Source of the DNA: Onchidella celtica | Taxonomy: Eukaryota > Mollusca > Gastropoda > Systellommatophora > Onchidiidae | Assembly (NCBI GenBank): GCA_963931925.1 | Contig: OZ007570.1 | Span: 56,449,821 to 56,513,820, forward strand | Reading direction: 5' to 3' | DNA length: 64,000 nt | Made by a program: the position numbers and the translations under genes | Notes under the pieces: generated by a model | What the model was told of the DNA's origin: nothing | Databases searched by the model: none | The model's input: only the letters and a program-made list of their open reading frames with translations | Part shown: positions 35,401-42,402 of the stretch, in pieces | How the letters are laid out: each line of letters starts with the position of its first letter | Position numbering within the stretch: the stretch's first letter is position 1

Positions 35401-36213
35401 TAAAAAAAAAATCGGAGAACTTTTAACAAATGCCGGTACTTATCGTCTGCGAGAACCATACATGGATTTTCCGTCAATGGCAATACATGTACATCATTGA
35501 CGGAAGACACAGTCGATTTCATTCATCTTTGAAATAAACCTTCATTGACATGGAGTTTTTTTGGACTGACGAGTACAATGATCAACCTGATCTTCAGTGA
35601 CTGTTGTCAGAATGAATACTATCGGAATATATCCCAGCGAAAACATTATTTATTTTATTGATACGTCAAAAGCATATAATGCACTTGGAGTACTGTACGA
35701 TCATCGCTTACTGGAATGAGCGCTTGAGTGAGCATCGAAATGCCAAAGCACGTTTTCATTCAATTTTACGTGCTCTCTCTCTTCCCTACTCTCTCTCCCT
35801 CCCTCCCTCTCCCCCTCTCACTCTCTTCCCCTCTCTCTCCTTCCCTCACTATCTGTCTCCCTCTCTCCCACTCCTCTCTTTCTTTCTGAACATATTGCGT
35901 TCATTTCAGTCGAGACGCCAAGGAGCTCCATGCAAAGACGAGGAATTCAAATACTCAGATCTAACGAGAGAGCTGAAAGCCAGAGAAGTAGTCAGTCTTT
36001 ATGTCACCATAAACTCACCTTCTGACTTTCCGAGCTCTCTTGTTTCGACCTAACTTGAGGAAAGGCGTACATTAATTCCAGGTTGGCTAACATAAAAGTG
36101 CAACTTCTTACCCGTTTGAAACTAGAACCGCCCCTTCAACTTTGAGCTTTGCCTTTTGACGTCTGTTGGAAGAGGACCGAGAGGAACCTTTAGGGCGCTT
36201 GCCGTTGCTTGTT
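5357..36213 (-). CDS. CELF: CELF1/2-type RNA-binding protein (three RRMs), multi-exon gene, 5' end not found
   Basis: Fifteen coding exon copies can be placed on the minus strand with GT/AG sites and continuous phase. From the Met at 26015-26017 the product is 466 aa with one copy of the duplicated exon. RRM1 has RNP2 MFVGQI (residues 15-20) and RNP1 KGCCFVTF (54-61). RRM2 has LFVGML (106-111) and KGCAFVTF (145-152). A Gln/Asn/Gly/Met-rich linker with a run of seven Ala follows. RRM3 has LFIYHL (383-388) and KCFGFVSY (422-429), and the end is [10 protein letters not shown]. The RRM3 form, the C-terminus and the 83, 80 and 144-nt exon sizes match vertebrate CELF1/2 as I recall them, rather than CELF3-6. 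CELF proteins bind GU-rich RNA and control splicing, decay and translation in nucleus and cytoplasm. An upstream exon at 36112-36213 reads in frame into the Met exon, so the real N-terminus is longer and starts further right. Family assignment is very secure; the split between CELF1 and CELF2 predates or does not apply to this lineage. Confidence 0.95.
5485..6974 (-). other. CELF intron between the two RRM3 exons
   Basis: AT-rich intron of about 1.5 kb. I see no repeat with clear ends and no extra exon. A 64-codon minus-strand frame at 6165-6359 lacks convincing splice sites. Confidence 0.7.
6975..7118 (-). CDS. CELF: CELF exon: first part of RRM3 (144 nt)
   Basis: The acceptor is gtttcag|GTCCTGAC and the donor TTTTG|gtaagt. 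It encodes [20 protein letters not shown] and continues through the [13 protein letters not shown] motif. RNP2 is LFIYHL. The 144-nt length equals the vertebrate exon, the best conserved of the gene. Confidence 0.97.
7545..7625 (-). CDS. CELF: CELF linker exon before RRM3 (81 nt)
   Basis: The acceptor is cctatag|CCTCTTTC and the donor GGAAG|gtaggc. It encodes [20 protein letters not shown] and then VATKQQE, joining to GPDGANLF of RRM3. Phase is 1-1. Confidence 0.95.
7626..8112 (-). other. CELF intron
   Basis: About 0.49 kb, AT-rich, with a TTTC/T-rich tract near 7737-7763. Nothing else seen. Confidence 0.7.
8113..8256 (-). CDS. CELF: CELF linker exon (144 nt)
   Basis: The acceptor is ctgtccag|GCAATATG and the donor TGCTG|gtaagt. 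It encodes a Gly/Met/Asn/Ser-rich run and then [15 protein letters not shown]. The [12 protein letters not shown] element is a hallmark of CELF linkers just before RRM3. Phase is 1-1. Confidence 0.95.
8257..9943 (-). other. CELF intron
   Basis: About 1.7 kb of AT-rich sequence with several poly-T and poly-A tracts. No mobile element or extra exon could be delimited. Confidence 0.7.
9944..9988 (-). CDS. CELF: CELF linker small exon (45 nt)
   Basis: The acceptor is atttcag|GTGGTATG and the donor ATACTG|gtgagt. It encodes [15 protein letters not shown], a Gly/Met-rich linker segment. Phase is 1-1, so it can be skipped without a frame change. Confidence 0.9.
9989..14289 (-). other. CELF intron (4.3 kb)
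   Basis: This intron separates the 45-nt linker exon from the duplicated exon. It is AT-rich and holds a 116-bp tandem repeat at about 13728-13959. No coding exon is supported; all open frames are short and lack splice context. Confidence 0.65.
13728..13959. repeat. 116-bp tandem repeat, two diverged copies
   Basis: The phrase GCTTTTCAGCAGAACAAGG occurs at 13728 and again at 13844. The following bases (gaccttgacgtctgct, then aaagctgcat and gcag) also recur at the same spacing, with scattered substitutions. This is an old local duplication. Confidence 0.8.
14237..16082. repeat. Tandem duplication, unit 1 (1,846 bp)
   Basis: The unit carries the 90-nt CELF exon, its flanking intron, the left part of a TA-flanked element and the first 28 bp of a LINE. 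Along the blocks I compared it matches unit 2 except for one base in a poly-A run (11 A here, 10 in unit 2). The breakpoint shares only the three bases CGA between left edge, junction and right edge. Confidence 0.93.
14290..14379 (-). CDS. CELF: CELF linker exon, downstream copy of the duplicated 90-nt exon
   Basis: It has the same sequence and sites as 16136-16225. Because the exon is symmetric, a transcript may hold one, both or neither copy and stay in frame, giving 466, 496 or 436 aa counted from the RRM1 Met. Which copy is used cannot be told from DNA. Confidence 0.88.
16083..17927. repeat. Tandem duplication, unit 2 (1,845 bp)
   Basis: Second unit, directly abutting unit 1. Its right edge (ccctccga at about 17923-17930) runs on into the LINE reverse-transcriptase frame, whereas the same sequence in unit 1 runs into the start of unit 2. 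Unit 2 is therefore the copy that keeps the original right-hand context. Confidence 0.93.
16136..16225 (-). CDS. CELF: CELF linker exon, upstream copy of the duplicated 90-nt exon
   Basis: This is identical, with its splice sites, to 14290-14379. The acceptor is cgcggcag|CTCTCC and the donor ATCAAG|gtgggc. It encodes [16 protein letters not shown] and then a Gln/Asn/Gly tail ending NNNQ. It is 90 nt in phase 1-1. In gene order it comes first, followed about 1.76 kb later by the second copy. Joining both reads NNNQALLAALA without a frame change. Confidence 0.85.
17903..19435 (+). CDS. LINE reverse transcriptase, N-terminally truncated ORF
   Basis: An open frame runs from the insertion point to a TGA at 19433-19435, about 510 codons of LINE origin. 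The Met at 17867 and the next dozen residues are host intron sequence read through by chance. Seen in order: NYRGITLLS, motif [10 protein letters not shown], motif [15 protein letters not shown], motif C FADD, then CYLGSIID and a C-terminal [12 protein letters not shown] block, all typical of the RTE/RTEX-like group. The endonuclease domain and 5' UTR are absent. The reading frame is unbroken, so the copy is young. It is not expected to move on its own because the endonuclease is missing. The clade name is by recall of related proteins and not by a tree. Confidence 0.9.
   Translation, partial: DLPISCDPPTKAEINDAIKQLNRDKAAGPDQIPPEALKADAAGAAEGLHSLFSRIWIGGKFPKDWKEGHLVKLPKKGDLSNCSNYRGITLLSIPGKVFNRIILKRIQNATDPKLREEQAGFRSNRSTTDQIATLRIIVEQSLEWNSQLIVNFLDYEKAFDSIDRETLWRILRHYGIPEKMVNLIKSMYEGTSCRVVHDGELTDSFDIKTGVRQGCLLSPFLFILVIDWLMKETTNGGRNGIQWTPWTQLDDLDFADDLAVLSHTHDQMQAKTTALNKISESIGLRIHPAKSKVLKIVAPPSEQVKVGDQLLEDVESFCYLGSIIDNKGGTEAEVKARIGKAQAAFTSLSKIWRTKDISLKTKLRIFNSNVKSVLLYGCETWNASQACIKRIQVFINRCLRKLLKIRWTDKVSNEIVWKRTRQSPVREEIGRRRWRWIGHTLRRPGNSIAKKVLDWNPQGKRSRGRPRGTWRRARENDVQRSGKTWNNVKRLAHDREGWKVFVGGLYPDPG
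17903..19452 (+). mobile_element. 5'-truncated RTE-like LINE with 12-bp target site duplication
   Basis: The same 12 bases, ATACACAACGGA, lie at 17891-17902 and 19453-19464. The body begins within the reverse-transcriptase region and ends just after the stop in an ATGATGATG-type tail, usual for RTE-group LINEs. It stands antisense to CELF in an intron and inside the TA-flanked element. Confidence 0.9.
20259..20580. mobile_element. piggyBac-like MITE, family B
   Basis: It is flanked by TTAA (20255-20258 and 20581-20584). The ends are CCCTTTCCCTGACG and, reversed, CTCTTTCCCTGCGGGCC. About 322 bp, no coding. The ends differ from the 730-770-bp family, so it is a separate family. Confidence 0.8.
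21969..22034 (-). CDS. CELF: CELF linker exon with poly-Ala run (66 nt)
   Basis: The acceptor is cctacag|GTGGCATG and the donor ATCCAG|gtaaat. It encodes [11 protein letters not shown], seven Ala and GNNP. The Ala run is coded by mixed GCT/GCA codons. Phase is 1 to 1. The next exon downstream in the gene is present twice. Confidence 0.9.
22035..22407 (-). other. CELF intron
   Basis: About 0.37 kb of AT-rich sequence; nothing recognised. Confidence 0.7.
22408..22465 (-). CDS. CELF: CELF linker exon (58 nt), with NAGNAG acceptor
   Basis: The acceptor is ttttacag|CAGTTGTTG and the donor AAGGAG|gtgagg. It encodes [19 protein letters not shown]. The sequence tacagcag offers a second AG three bases on, which would drop the first Gln. 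It lies in the low-complexity linker between RRM2 and RRM3, the region involved in protein contacts and splicing activation in this family. Confidence 0.9.
22466..22942 (-). other. CELF intron
   Basis: About 0.48 kb of AT-rich sequence; nothing recognised. Confidence 0.7.
22943..23071 (-). CDS. CELF: CELF exon: end of RRM2 and start of the linker (129 nt)
   Basis: The acceptor is gttcag|GGCTGTTC and the donor CTTGCA|gtaag. It encodes [20 protein letters not shown], then a short Gln-rich stretch and [19 protein letters not shown] closes RRM2. GPQYLA matches the start of the CELF1 linker. It is exactly 43 codons, phase 0 to 0. Confidence 0.95.
23072..23591 (-). other. CELF intron
   Basis: About 0.52 kb of AT-rich sequence; nothing recognised. 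Confidence 0.7.
23592..23671 (-). CDS. CELF: CELF exon: end of RRM2 (80 nt)
   Basis: The acceptor is tttttcag|GATGTGC and the donor TGGAG|gtaagg. It encodes [20 protein letters not shown] followed by HHSQTME, with RNP1 of RRM2. The 80-nt length is that of the vertebrate exon. It ends in phase 0. Confidence 0.95.
23910..24041 (-). CDS. CELF: CELF exon: first part of RRM2, with NAGNAG acceptor
   Basis: It encodes [18 protein letters not shown] and onward to TTSKG, covering RNP2 of RRM2. The donor is CAAAG|gtaagt. The acceptor is the tandem tatagcag, so use of the first AG (24044) would add one Ala before EDRKLF. The distal site restores the exact vertebrate-like sequence and is taken here. Confidence 0.95.
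24042..24380 (-). other. CELF intron
   Basis: About 0.34 kb, AT-rich. Its 3' end carries the NAGNAG acceptor described for the RRM2 exon. Confidence 0.7.
24381..24438 (-). CDS. CELF: CELF exon: RRM1-RRM2 junction (58 nt)
   Basis: The acceptor is cctcag|ATGCACC and the donor TATG|gtaagc. It encodes [19 protein letters not shown]. The [14 protein letters not shown] core is nearly invariant among CELF1/2 proteins and closes RRM1. The exon is somewhat longer than its vertebrate counterpart because of the KSGAY stretch. Confidence 0.95.
24702..24960. mobile_element. 259-bp MITE with 6-bp target duplication
   Basis: The ends are TAGACCTGTAAG and CTTACAGGTCTA, a 12-bp perfect inverted repeat. Both are flanked by AATGAT (24696-24701 and 24961-24966). 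It lies in the intron between the two exons at 24381-24438 and 25046-25128. No coding; the superfamily is unclear. Confidence 0.75.
25046..25128 (-). CDS. CELF: CELF exon: end of RRM1 (83 nt)
   Basis: The acceptor is gatttcag|GATGCTGC and the donor CCAACA|gtaag. It encodes [20 protein letters not shown] and the following HNVKTLPT, which holds RNP1 of RRM1. The 83-nt length equals the vertebrate CELF exon. It ends in phase 0. Confidence 0.95.
25129..25854 (-). other. CELF intron inside RRM1
   Basis: About 0.73 kb of AT-rich sequence. No element or exon recognised. Confidence 0.7.
25855..26021 (-). CDS. CELF: CELF exon: start of RRM1
   Basis: The acceptor is tttcag|AACCATG and the donor AAAG|gtaatc. 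The Met at 26015-26017 begins [20 protein letters not shown] and the exon runs to the SKG at the RNP1 boundary. It carries RNP2 of RRM1. If an upstream exon is absent from a transcript, this Met is the natural start. It ends in phase 1. Confidence 0.95.
26127..26896. mobile_element. piggyBac-like MITE, family A copy 2
   Basis: It is flanked by TTAA (26123-26126 and 26897-26900). The ends are CCCTCACCCTGCGCG and, reversed, CACTCACCCTGCGCG, the best preserved of the family. Subterminal GGTCACTGACC motifs sit near both ends. About 770 bp; no transposase. Confidence 0.88.
27640..27970 (+). pseudogene. Tc1-like transposase N-terminal fragment
   Basis: The frame at 27570-27803 ends in [20 protein letters not shown] and [20 protein letters not shown], a helix-turn-helix of the Tc1/mariner DNA-binding domain. 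It stops at 27801-27803. A shifted frame then continues with [14 protein letters not shown], the second half of the same domain. No catalytic DDE part is seen. A broken remnant of a DNA transposon. Confidence 0.75.
28063..28166 (-). pseudogene. Second Tc1-like fragment in inverted orientation
   Basis: The minus strand reads [20 protein letters not shown], close to [15 protein letters not shown] of the plus-strand fragment at 27640-27970. About 80 bp of the two pieces can pair. They differ at many bases, so they come from two diverged copies rather than a recent fold-back. The family A element copy 3 begins at once after it. Confidence 0.65.
28167..29657. mobile_element. piggyBac-like MITE, family A copy 3, split by another element
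   Basis: It is flanked by TTAA (28163-28166 and 29658-29661). The ends are CCATCACCCTGCGAAGG and, reversed, TGCTGACCCTGCGACC. Taking out the inserted element at 28728-29443 and one TTA leaves about 772 bp, equal to copy 2. The insertion point corresponds to ggTTAgagactta in the other copies. Confidence 0.85.
28728..29443. mobile_element. Harbinger-like MITE nested in a piggyBac-like MITE
   Basis: The ends are AGGCCCCTTTAAACGTGC and, reversed, AGGCCCCTTTAAACGTAC, with imperfect pairing further in. TTA lies on both sides (28725-28727 and 29444-29446). The 3-bp TTA target and GGCC-type ends suit PIF/Harbinger. 716 bp; no transposase frame. Confidence 0.75.
29827..29888. repeat. 30-bp tandem doublet
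   Basis: The phrase ctgccagacctctttgaaca is repeated 30 bp apart, followed by an AGATCT-rich stretch at about 29907-29948. Short local duplications in the intron. Confidence 0.8.
30602..30794 (-). CDS. Possible first coding exon of unknown product
   Basis: A minus-strand ATG at 30792-30794 opens a frame beginning [16 protein letters not shown], with balanced codons and amino acids unlike the surrounding noise. A plausible donor GTTGCAG|gtagtc lies within it at about 30627. I do not recognise the peptide. Joined to the RRM1 exon it would stop at once (GAA CCA TGA), so it is not a CELF N-terminus; it could be a leader frame, another transcript or chance. Confidence 0.25.
33732..34240 (-). mobile_element. 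Helitron-like non-autonomous element, minus orientation
   Basis: Read on the minus strand it starts TCTATACTATATAT after an A and ends with a hairpin CCCGGGC-AGG-GCCGGGG, then ACCTCAG and CTAG before a T. TC start, 3' hairpin and CTRR end are Helitron hallmarks. About 509 bp; no helicase frame. The 5' end resembles those of the two plus-strand elements at 34480-35266. Confidence 0.55.
34480..34869 (+). mobile_element. Helitron-like non-autonomous element 1 of an abutting pair
   Basis: It starts TCTATTATATATTTCAG after an A. It ends with hairpin CCGGGC-AAT-GCCCGG, then TAGGTCAT and CTAG before a T. 390 bp. A GA/G run precedes the hairpin. No coding. Its CTAG directly touches the TC of the next element. 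Confidence 0.75.
34870..35266 (+). mobile_element. Helitron-like non-autonomous element 2 of an abutting pair
   Basis: 397 bp with the same TCTATTATATATTTCAG start and the same hairpin, spacer and CTAG end as element 1, followed by T. The two share most of their sequence with small indels. There is no base between them. Confidence 0.75.
36112..36213 (-). CDS. CELF: CELF upstream coding exon (N-terminal, Lys/Ser/Arg-rich)
   Basis: On the minus strand a strong acceptor (pyrimidine-rich, ending ctacag) precedes 102 nt and a donor AACGG|gtaag follows. One nucleotide, then 33 codons, then two nucleotides are open; the peptide is rich in Ser, Lys and Arg and ends LVSN. Joining its last two bases to the next exon (AACC ATG) gives VSNGTMNSQQ, in frame with the RRM1 exon. 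This resembles the LLLSNGTANKMNG junction of vertebrate CELF2. It needs a previous exon that ends with two bases of a codon, which I did not find. The intron to the next exon is about 10 kb. Confidence 0.75.
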
Positions 36214-36289
36214 CTGTAGATGAAACAGGTAATAAAAAACAAGTTAACACTAACACTCTCTGTGTAAACATATAAATGAAAGCACTAAA

Positions 36290-36320
36290 TCAGTGGTTCT
36301 CATTCCCTTTTCGGCCCATG
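36290..36320 (+). mobile_element. hAT-type terminal motif (one end only)
   Basis: CAGTGGTTCTCATTCCC at about 36290 resembles the common hAT inverted end CAGTGGTTCTCAA. I did not find a matching GAGAACCACTG end, so extent and completeness are unknown. Confidence 0.35.
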
Positions 36321-39300
36321 TCAGCGGAGTAGTCTGGATTCATACGCGAAATCATAAAGACGACAAAAATATAAAAAAAAAAGAAACAAGAAAGAAAACA
36401 AAGCCATATTTTGAGTTCGATTTGCGATTCATGGCAAAACTCAAACAAAGTGGCTGTTATCGTACCGATGCGCTGTAACTCAAACTTAAAAACTGGCACT
36501 GACGGAGCATCACCTGGATTACACTGCATCTCCACGAATCACACACGAACGGTGTTACAGCTAGATCATGAAAAATGCGAAATAACATACGGCAGAGCCT
36601 TTTTATACAAAAAAAAAGAGTATGTACCGTTCACTAGTGGATATCTATGGTATGTACAAATAACTGGGAGTGCCTCAGCAGAGGCTGGTGCCTTAAAAGA
36701 AGTCAGGCTGGGCATAGGGTTCAAATCAAAAAGAAAAGAAAAGTCAGAGAAGTAATAAAAAAAAAAAAAGTGACTGCAAACAGGATTACAACCATAGAGA
36801 TTACAACAAAGTCAAGGCTTCCAATTGCCAGGAGATCTCTGAATGAAGTAAGACTGCACCCCACAAACCAACGTTTTAAGTCCTTCGTGAACATTATGCA
36901 TTATAATAGGTAAACGAAAGTCCTTGAGCATTGTTTGTGTGTTGTCCTTCATTTGTCTCATCAAGTAAGTCTTCTTACGTAGCCTGATAATTCTGCAATA
37001 AATTTTTTTTTTTTTTTACAGCACGTGAAATGATAATTTAGGAAGTTTTCAGTAAATGGAGAATTTACCAAGAAAAATTTACAACAAGAACAGTGAGCAC
37101 ATGTGAGCGAGATCTATGTAATCATTATCTTTGCATGGGTCACCCAGTTACTTGATGACGCAGGGAATGTGTCACTGCAGGGGAAGGCACCGCAAGGTAT
37201 ATGTAAAGGGAGCTAATAGTAGAAAATATATAACTTTTAATATTTAATCACGGTTATTCCCCGTCGACTCCCCTAAACCATGCACCGTGGGTGTTGCCCT
37301 GCAGACGAATTCTGCCGCAGTTTGAAAAATGGGAAAGCACAGAACTTACGTCTATCTTTCAGAAATAATACGCTGTTGAAGATTGTCTGAAATCAGGTAA
37401 GGGGTTTGATATTATCTAACTCTGGATTTTGATCTTAACTTAAGCCTACTAAAGCTGTGACGTCATATAAAACAACCCAATGTTTCGTTTTCTTTTTCAA
37501 AATCCCTTTCTCGTACGCCGCGGGTGTTTTTGTGTATGTGTGTGTATGTGGGGAAAGGGGGGGGGGATTTACAAACAATTACCAACAAATTTTATAGACA
37601 ATTATTATTTATACAAACTAAATGAGATTCCCGACATTATCCGTGATAAACCTGTGAACCCACCGTTCCATCTCTTCTCTTTTGGGCCTAGAAAGCATCC
37701 CATATTCTACAGTCTTTCTACAGATTCCATGCGCACCAGAGCACTACGTACTCATTTCTGGTAGGGAAATTGCTCGCACCGAATTGAACGTACATGTTTT
37801 AATACATCGTTTCCGGGGGCGGTGGGTTTACTACAGGGAGCCAAATCAAAGATCACTATATTTTACATCTTTACAACTTTTTATTTGAAAATTCCTGAAA
37901 CTTGAATCAACACAATCGGGCGATACAAAAGTGATTGGGCTGGATTAGTTGACACCTAGGAAAATTAGCCTAACTTTATAATTGTTAAAACTGTCGTTTA
38001 GGCTGAGGGTCAAAATTGCACTACAATGAATTACTCCCGCGAACTATTTTTTTTTTATATAACAAGTATTGAACCCGCGAAATTCGCGGGGGGGGGGGGG
38101 GGAAGTGAAAAGTGTTGTGAGTAGGTCTGGGGGTGGCTGCACTGGAGGGAGCATTACTTGACCGTTGGCACAGCAAAGTGCAGCAAGAACCACGAATGTT
38201 ATGAATGGACTCGGAAGCACGGTTTCAAATTTGGGGAACCGGACGTTGAGATCGCACGGTGGACCGCAAATTCAGTGACGTCATGCCACATAAAAACTCA
38301 CGCCCGGATGGTATTTATTTGGAACAAATGCAAATTTGCGTAGTTCAAAAAAATACTTACGGAGAGTGTTCAGCAATGAGTGTAGCAAGGAATCAACTTC
38401 AGACCAAAAGAAATTTGTATGCAAAATTTGAGCTCGATTGGTGCACAGATAGCCGAGCTACGGCTTTTACAAAAAAAGCGAGTTTTTTTTTTATAATAGA
38501 TAAGATATCTGTTGCCTGGAGACGTCTGAAAGAATTTGCCGTGTTATCACAGTGAGGCTGATGACGCTTTAGGTCAATTCTGTTTTGTGTCCCCCCTGTT
38601 TTAGTCAGTATTTAGATGTCTCTCTTTCCGCCGGGCTGACTCACAACAGTTTTAAAGCGCCCAAACTAGCAAAGACAGACTTGCTTTTGGTCTCGCCAGT
38701 GCGCGAGGTCACGTTTTAACTCCATAGTTCGCGGCGGGTGATTGGTGGGCGTTTCTGGTAGAACCTCCTTCTGTCCCATCGTTCTGGTATATTCTGTCTA
38801 ATGTATTGCTTTTTCCTAACACAATCAATGTGACCGTTATCGGGCCGTCGTGCTTTCTTCAAACCCGAACTCAAAGCCAAACTCAAACCCACAGTAGAGA
38901 GTATTTATAGAGAGATCTCACTTCCGGCAAATCGCGAAACTAGGTCGCTGCCGTAAACCAGAATTGAAAGAGGCCGCCTTCACCAAAGATAGTGTGCATA
39001 TCTGTTTACTGTGGTTTGTTCCTTTTTTGGGGGGGCTGATTGAAACTATTTAGAGCCGTTTGTAAATTCTTACGCCTCGTGGAAATGCACAAGCGGATAT
39101 TGTTTACCGCAGCGACCTACTTTCCGCTCCATGCTAACAGTGGTTTCGCGACGCCTCCCATGTCTCGCAGTGCAAATCGACCAATAGTGAAACCTCTCTA
39201 TACATACATACTCTCTGCCCACAGTTCGCATCTCACGCTAAAACCGAAATGAAATAGTCTTGATTCAGAGTGGTACCAGGCCTGCTGCCCAGGCTAGGCG

Positions 39301-39420
39301 CGCACATGCGACTTGTTATCTTGTCTTAATTTCATGTTCTCGTTGACTCTAAAATGTGCCCGTGTCTTGCATATGGAGGGTTATCAACCAGAATCTGTTG
39401 CGTCCAGTTTTATGCATTGC
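36321..39420. other. No recognised gene; possible further CELF intron
   Basis: AT-rich with GC-richer patches near 38600-38900 and 39100-39200, poly-G runs at 37556-37567 and 38089-38101, and a short hairpin CCCGCGAAATTCGCGGG near 38073. An earlier CELF exon ending with two bases of a codon should lie to the right of 36213, but none here stands out. Confidence 0.4.
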
Positions 39421-39426
39421 TCTTAA

Positions 39427-39631
39427 CCCTTTCAGTACTGAATCAGCATTGCTGCTAACTCTTTCCTGCTGTATTGTTTACAAGTTTTGTTCCTCCATTA
39501 TTAGCTTTTAAATATAGGTCAATAGCCTGATTAAGATTCATATTTACCATTGAAAATAACTGAAATACGTGAATCTTAATATAAACTGGACTTGGGAAAA
39601 TCTAGCTTTCACGGCGTCAATATTCAGAGGG
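39427..39631. mobile_element. Possible short TTAA-flanked MITE
   Basis: TTAA at 39423-39426 and 39632-39635 encloses 205 bp. The ends are CCCTTTCAGTACTGA and, reversed, CCCTCTGAATATTGA, which match only in part. It could be an old piggyBac-like MITE. Confidence 0.5.
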
Positions 39632-39635
39632 TTAA

Positions 39636-40318
39636 ATGCCTATAGATATCCAAGGTGTGTGACTTTATTTCATAAAACTAGTCATATGAAACTGTTGAAG
39701 TTATTGCAATTATTTGAATTTTCATTATGGTTGCTGATGTCCAACTCTTTATTTTTCAATGACTATTTTGGACATAAAACTTTCTGGCTGCCGATCCTCG
39801 ATATGTGAGCATCGCCTAGGTTTTGAAAATGTGACGCAACTGCAACGCAACAAAATTGTCCGAGCGCTCCTAGTTCCATTGTCCGGCGTCGATTTTTTGA
39901 CATACTAAGGAAGCACAGTTTTTCTGACGTTAAAGAAACAAACCAATTATTGATACGGATTAGCATTGATCACACACACTTTCATCAGTTGTAACTGCCG
40001 TTGTGTGGAAACTCACTCATCTTTCTAATTTGTGCCTGCTGAATGATGAGAAGCTGTCACCCCCTGCATTTGTTCTGTTGCTCTAAGCCATTGATTAAAC
40101 CAGGGAGAAGCCCCGCCTGGCATACACTCTGGGGGTCCCTGAAGAACTCTTAGTTGCTGACGGGCGATTCTCGTAACTTCAGCCCCTGAGTGACTACTGC
40201 CTACTTCACAAGGGAGCTTTTCAGTAATTGGATAAAATTCTGATATCGATCCCTCGGGAGATCACAATAACACTTTGTCAGTTTGTTTGAAATGGTTATA
40301 CTTGAACGAACAAGAGGA
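39636..40318. other. No recognised content
   Basis: AT-rich sequence between the possible TTAA element and the first tetranucleotide array. I see no gene, repeat or motif to report. Confidence 0.6.
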
Positions 40319-40608
<290 letters not shown>

Positions 40609-40612
<4 letters not shown>

Positions 40613-41308
40613 ACACAATGTCCTTTTAAAACGATATGGACACACGGACAGAGACAGATTTGGAAATAAAGTAGAAATGAATCCAAAACATCAAGTAACA
40701 CATCGATACACCATAACCAAAGAAATCGCAATCGGTCTCCTTTGCTCAATTTCCCTGTCCCTTTAAAGCGAATTGATCTCCAATTTGTACTGTGTAACGC
40801 TGCTGTCGATTCTATATCGTTTCTTTTTATTCACACCCAATTCTGCATAAATGTAACCTACCAGATGAGGCAATACATGTACCTCAGATCTGGACTTTAA
40901 CACACAAAAGATGTTACATCCATTCTATATTCTGTAGTTAATTTTACTTAATCGTTGCTCTGATTCGTGGCTAAATTAATTACATTAGTGCAGCTCGAGC
41001 TTGATACTGTACGTGTGGAATCGGCTGATATTAAATTGCAATCGACCATCACCTTTAGATATTCGTAGTCGTAGTCGTTTCGGCCATCAGCCATACGTTG
41101 ATTGTGTATTCATAGGGCAGGTTATATGAAGTACCAGGAAAGTGCATTAAGTATTTCTGTATCAGTGCACACAGACTTAGGGTATTGATCTGTGTCCTCG
41201 AGGGCGTTCAGTCATCAGTGAGAGATAGAATTCTTTGTGTTTTCCGTTGTGGTCAGTATATTTAACCCTTTTTCTCTCTGTCAAACACACGTTCTTGATA
41301 ACATTTGT
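40609..41308. other. No recognised content
   Basis: About 0.7 kb of unique-looking AT-rich sequence between two tetranucleotide arrays. Nothing supportable. Confidence 0.6.
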
Positions 41309-41505
41309 CTGTCCATCCATCCATCCATCCATCCATCCACCCGGCCATCCACCCATCCATCAATCCACTCACCTATCCATCTGTCCATCCGTTCACCCAT
41401 CCATCCATTCATCCGTCCAGCAATCCATCCACCCACCCGATTGTCCATCCATCCATCCATCCATCCATCCATCCATCCATCCATCCATCCATCCATCCAT
41501 CCATC
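41309..41505. repeat. CCAT array
   Basis: Imperfect CCAT/CCGT/CCAC units ending in a purer run at about 41444-41504. The His/Pro/Ser/Ile frames over it are not genes. Confidence 0.97.
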
Positions 41506-42115
41506 TACTCCACAGCCCCAGAAAAAACAGAATCAGCACCTCAGTGAGTTGCCATTTTTTTTACGCCAAGGGATTTTCAAAAAGCATGGCCCATCCTGAA
41601 ATCAAAACGAACTTGCACACCAAACTCGCCATTTCCCACTTTCACAAAAAAGTCCCACGCTTTTCTAAACCCACGTAGAACATATGAAACATCCCTCTGG
41701 GGCATTTTCTTTATCCCCTCTTTCTATCTCTTACAGATGCATCTCACGTGAATGCCGGAACATAATTTTCTTTCAAGTTTTGTTCTTTCAACCCTATGGG
41801 GAAAATCCCCTCGCTCCGAGCGCTCGGTTTTTCATTCCTCAGACCCCACAGCTGTTGACGTCTTTGCTGCTCTTTGCACCCTTTCATTGATTTGAGTCTT
41901 AGATTCAGACAGCCCCGTGAAAAACATCGAAACTCGTCCGGCGTTCTTAAAGTGCGATATTGCTACATGGAACAATTTGAGAAAAAACGCTAATTTTGTC
42001 AGATACAGATCCTTCCACTTTCCGAATCATAATAAATCCAACAAGACCCCTTAAATATCTCCGAAGATGTTTGGTATTTCACTCAGTTGAGCATATATGC
42101 CTGGTATGATAAACT
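41506..42115. other. No recognised content
   Basis: About 0.6 kb between two CCAT arrays. No gene supported. Confidence 0.6.
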
Positions 42116-42402
42116 CCATCTATCTATCCGCCTTCCTATATATGCAGCCAATTATCCATTCATCTATCTATCCATCCCTCTCTCCCTCAACCCGTCAGCT
42201 CACCCATCCTTCCATCTATCCACCCATCCCTTCCTCCATCCACCCGTCCATCCATCCCTTCCTCCATCAATCCATCCATCCATGCATCCATCCATCCATC
42301 CATCCATCCATCCATCCATCCATCCATCCATCCATCCATCCATTCATTCATCCATCCATCCATCCATCTATCCACCCATCCATCCGCCCACCCATCCATT
42401 TT
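42116..42402. repeat. TATC/CCAT array
   Basis: Starts with TATC-like units and becomes CCAT, purest at about 42284-42342. It resembles the array at 41309-41505. Confidence 0.97.

Larger units (their letters stand above)
26022..36111 (-). other. CELF large 5' intron (10 kb) rich in mobile elements
   Basis: Between the upstream coding exon and the RRM1 exon. It holds family A TTAA elements (copies 2 and 3), Tc1-like remnants, a Harbinger-like element and Helitron-like elements, each listed separately. The stretch 29660-33730 has a 30-bp doublet and AGATCT-rich sequence near 29830-29960 and a short TC run at 32347-32370, but no exon I can confirm. Confidence 0.6.

Noticed and set aside
35907-36050. 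Plus-strand exon after a good pyrimidine tract and ttcag, perhaps joined to ATGGCGGACG at 30969
   Set aside because: The joined frame stops after about 40 codons, the peptide is not recognisable, and no donor follows.
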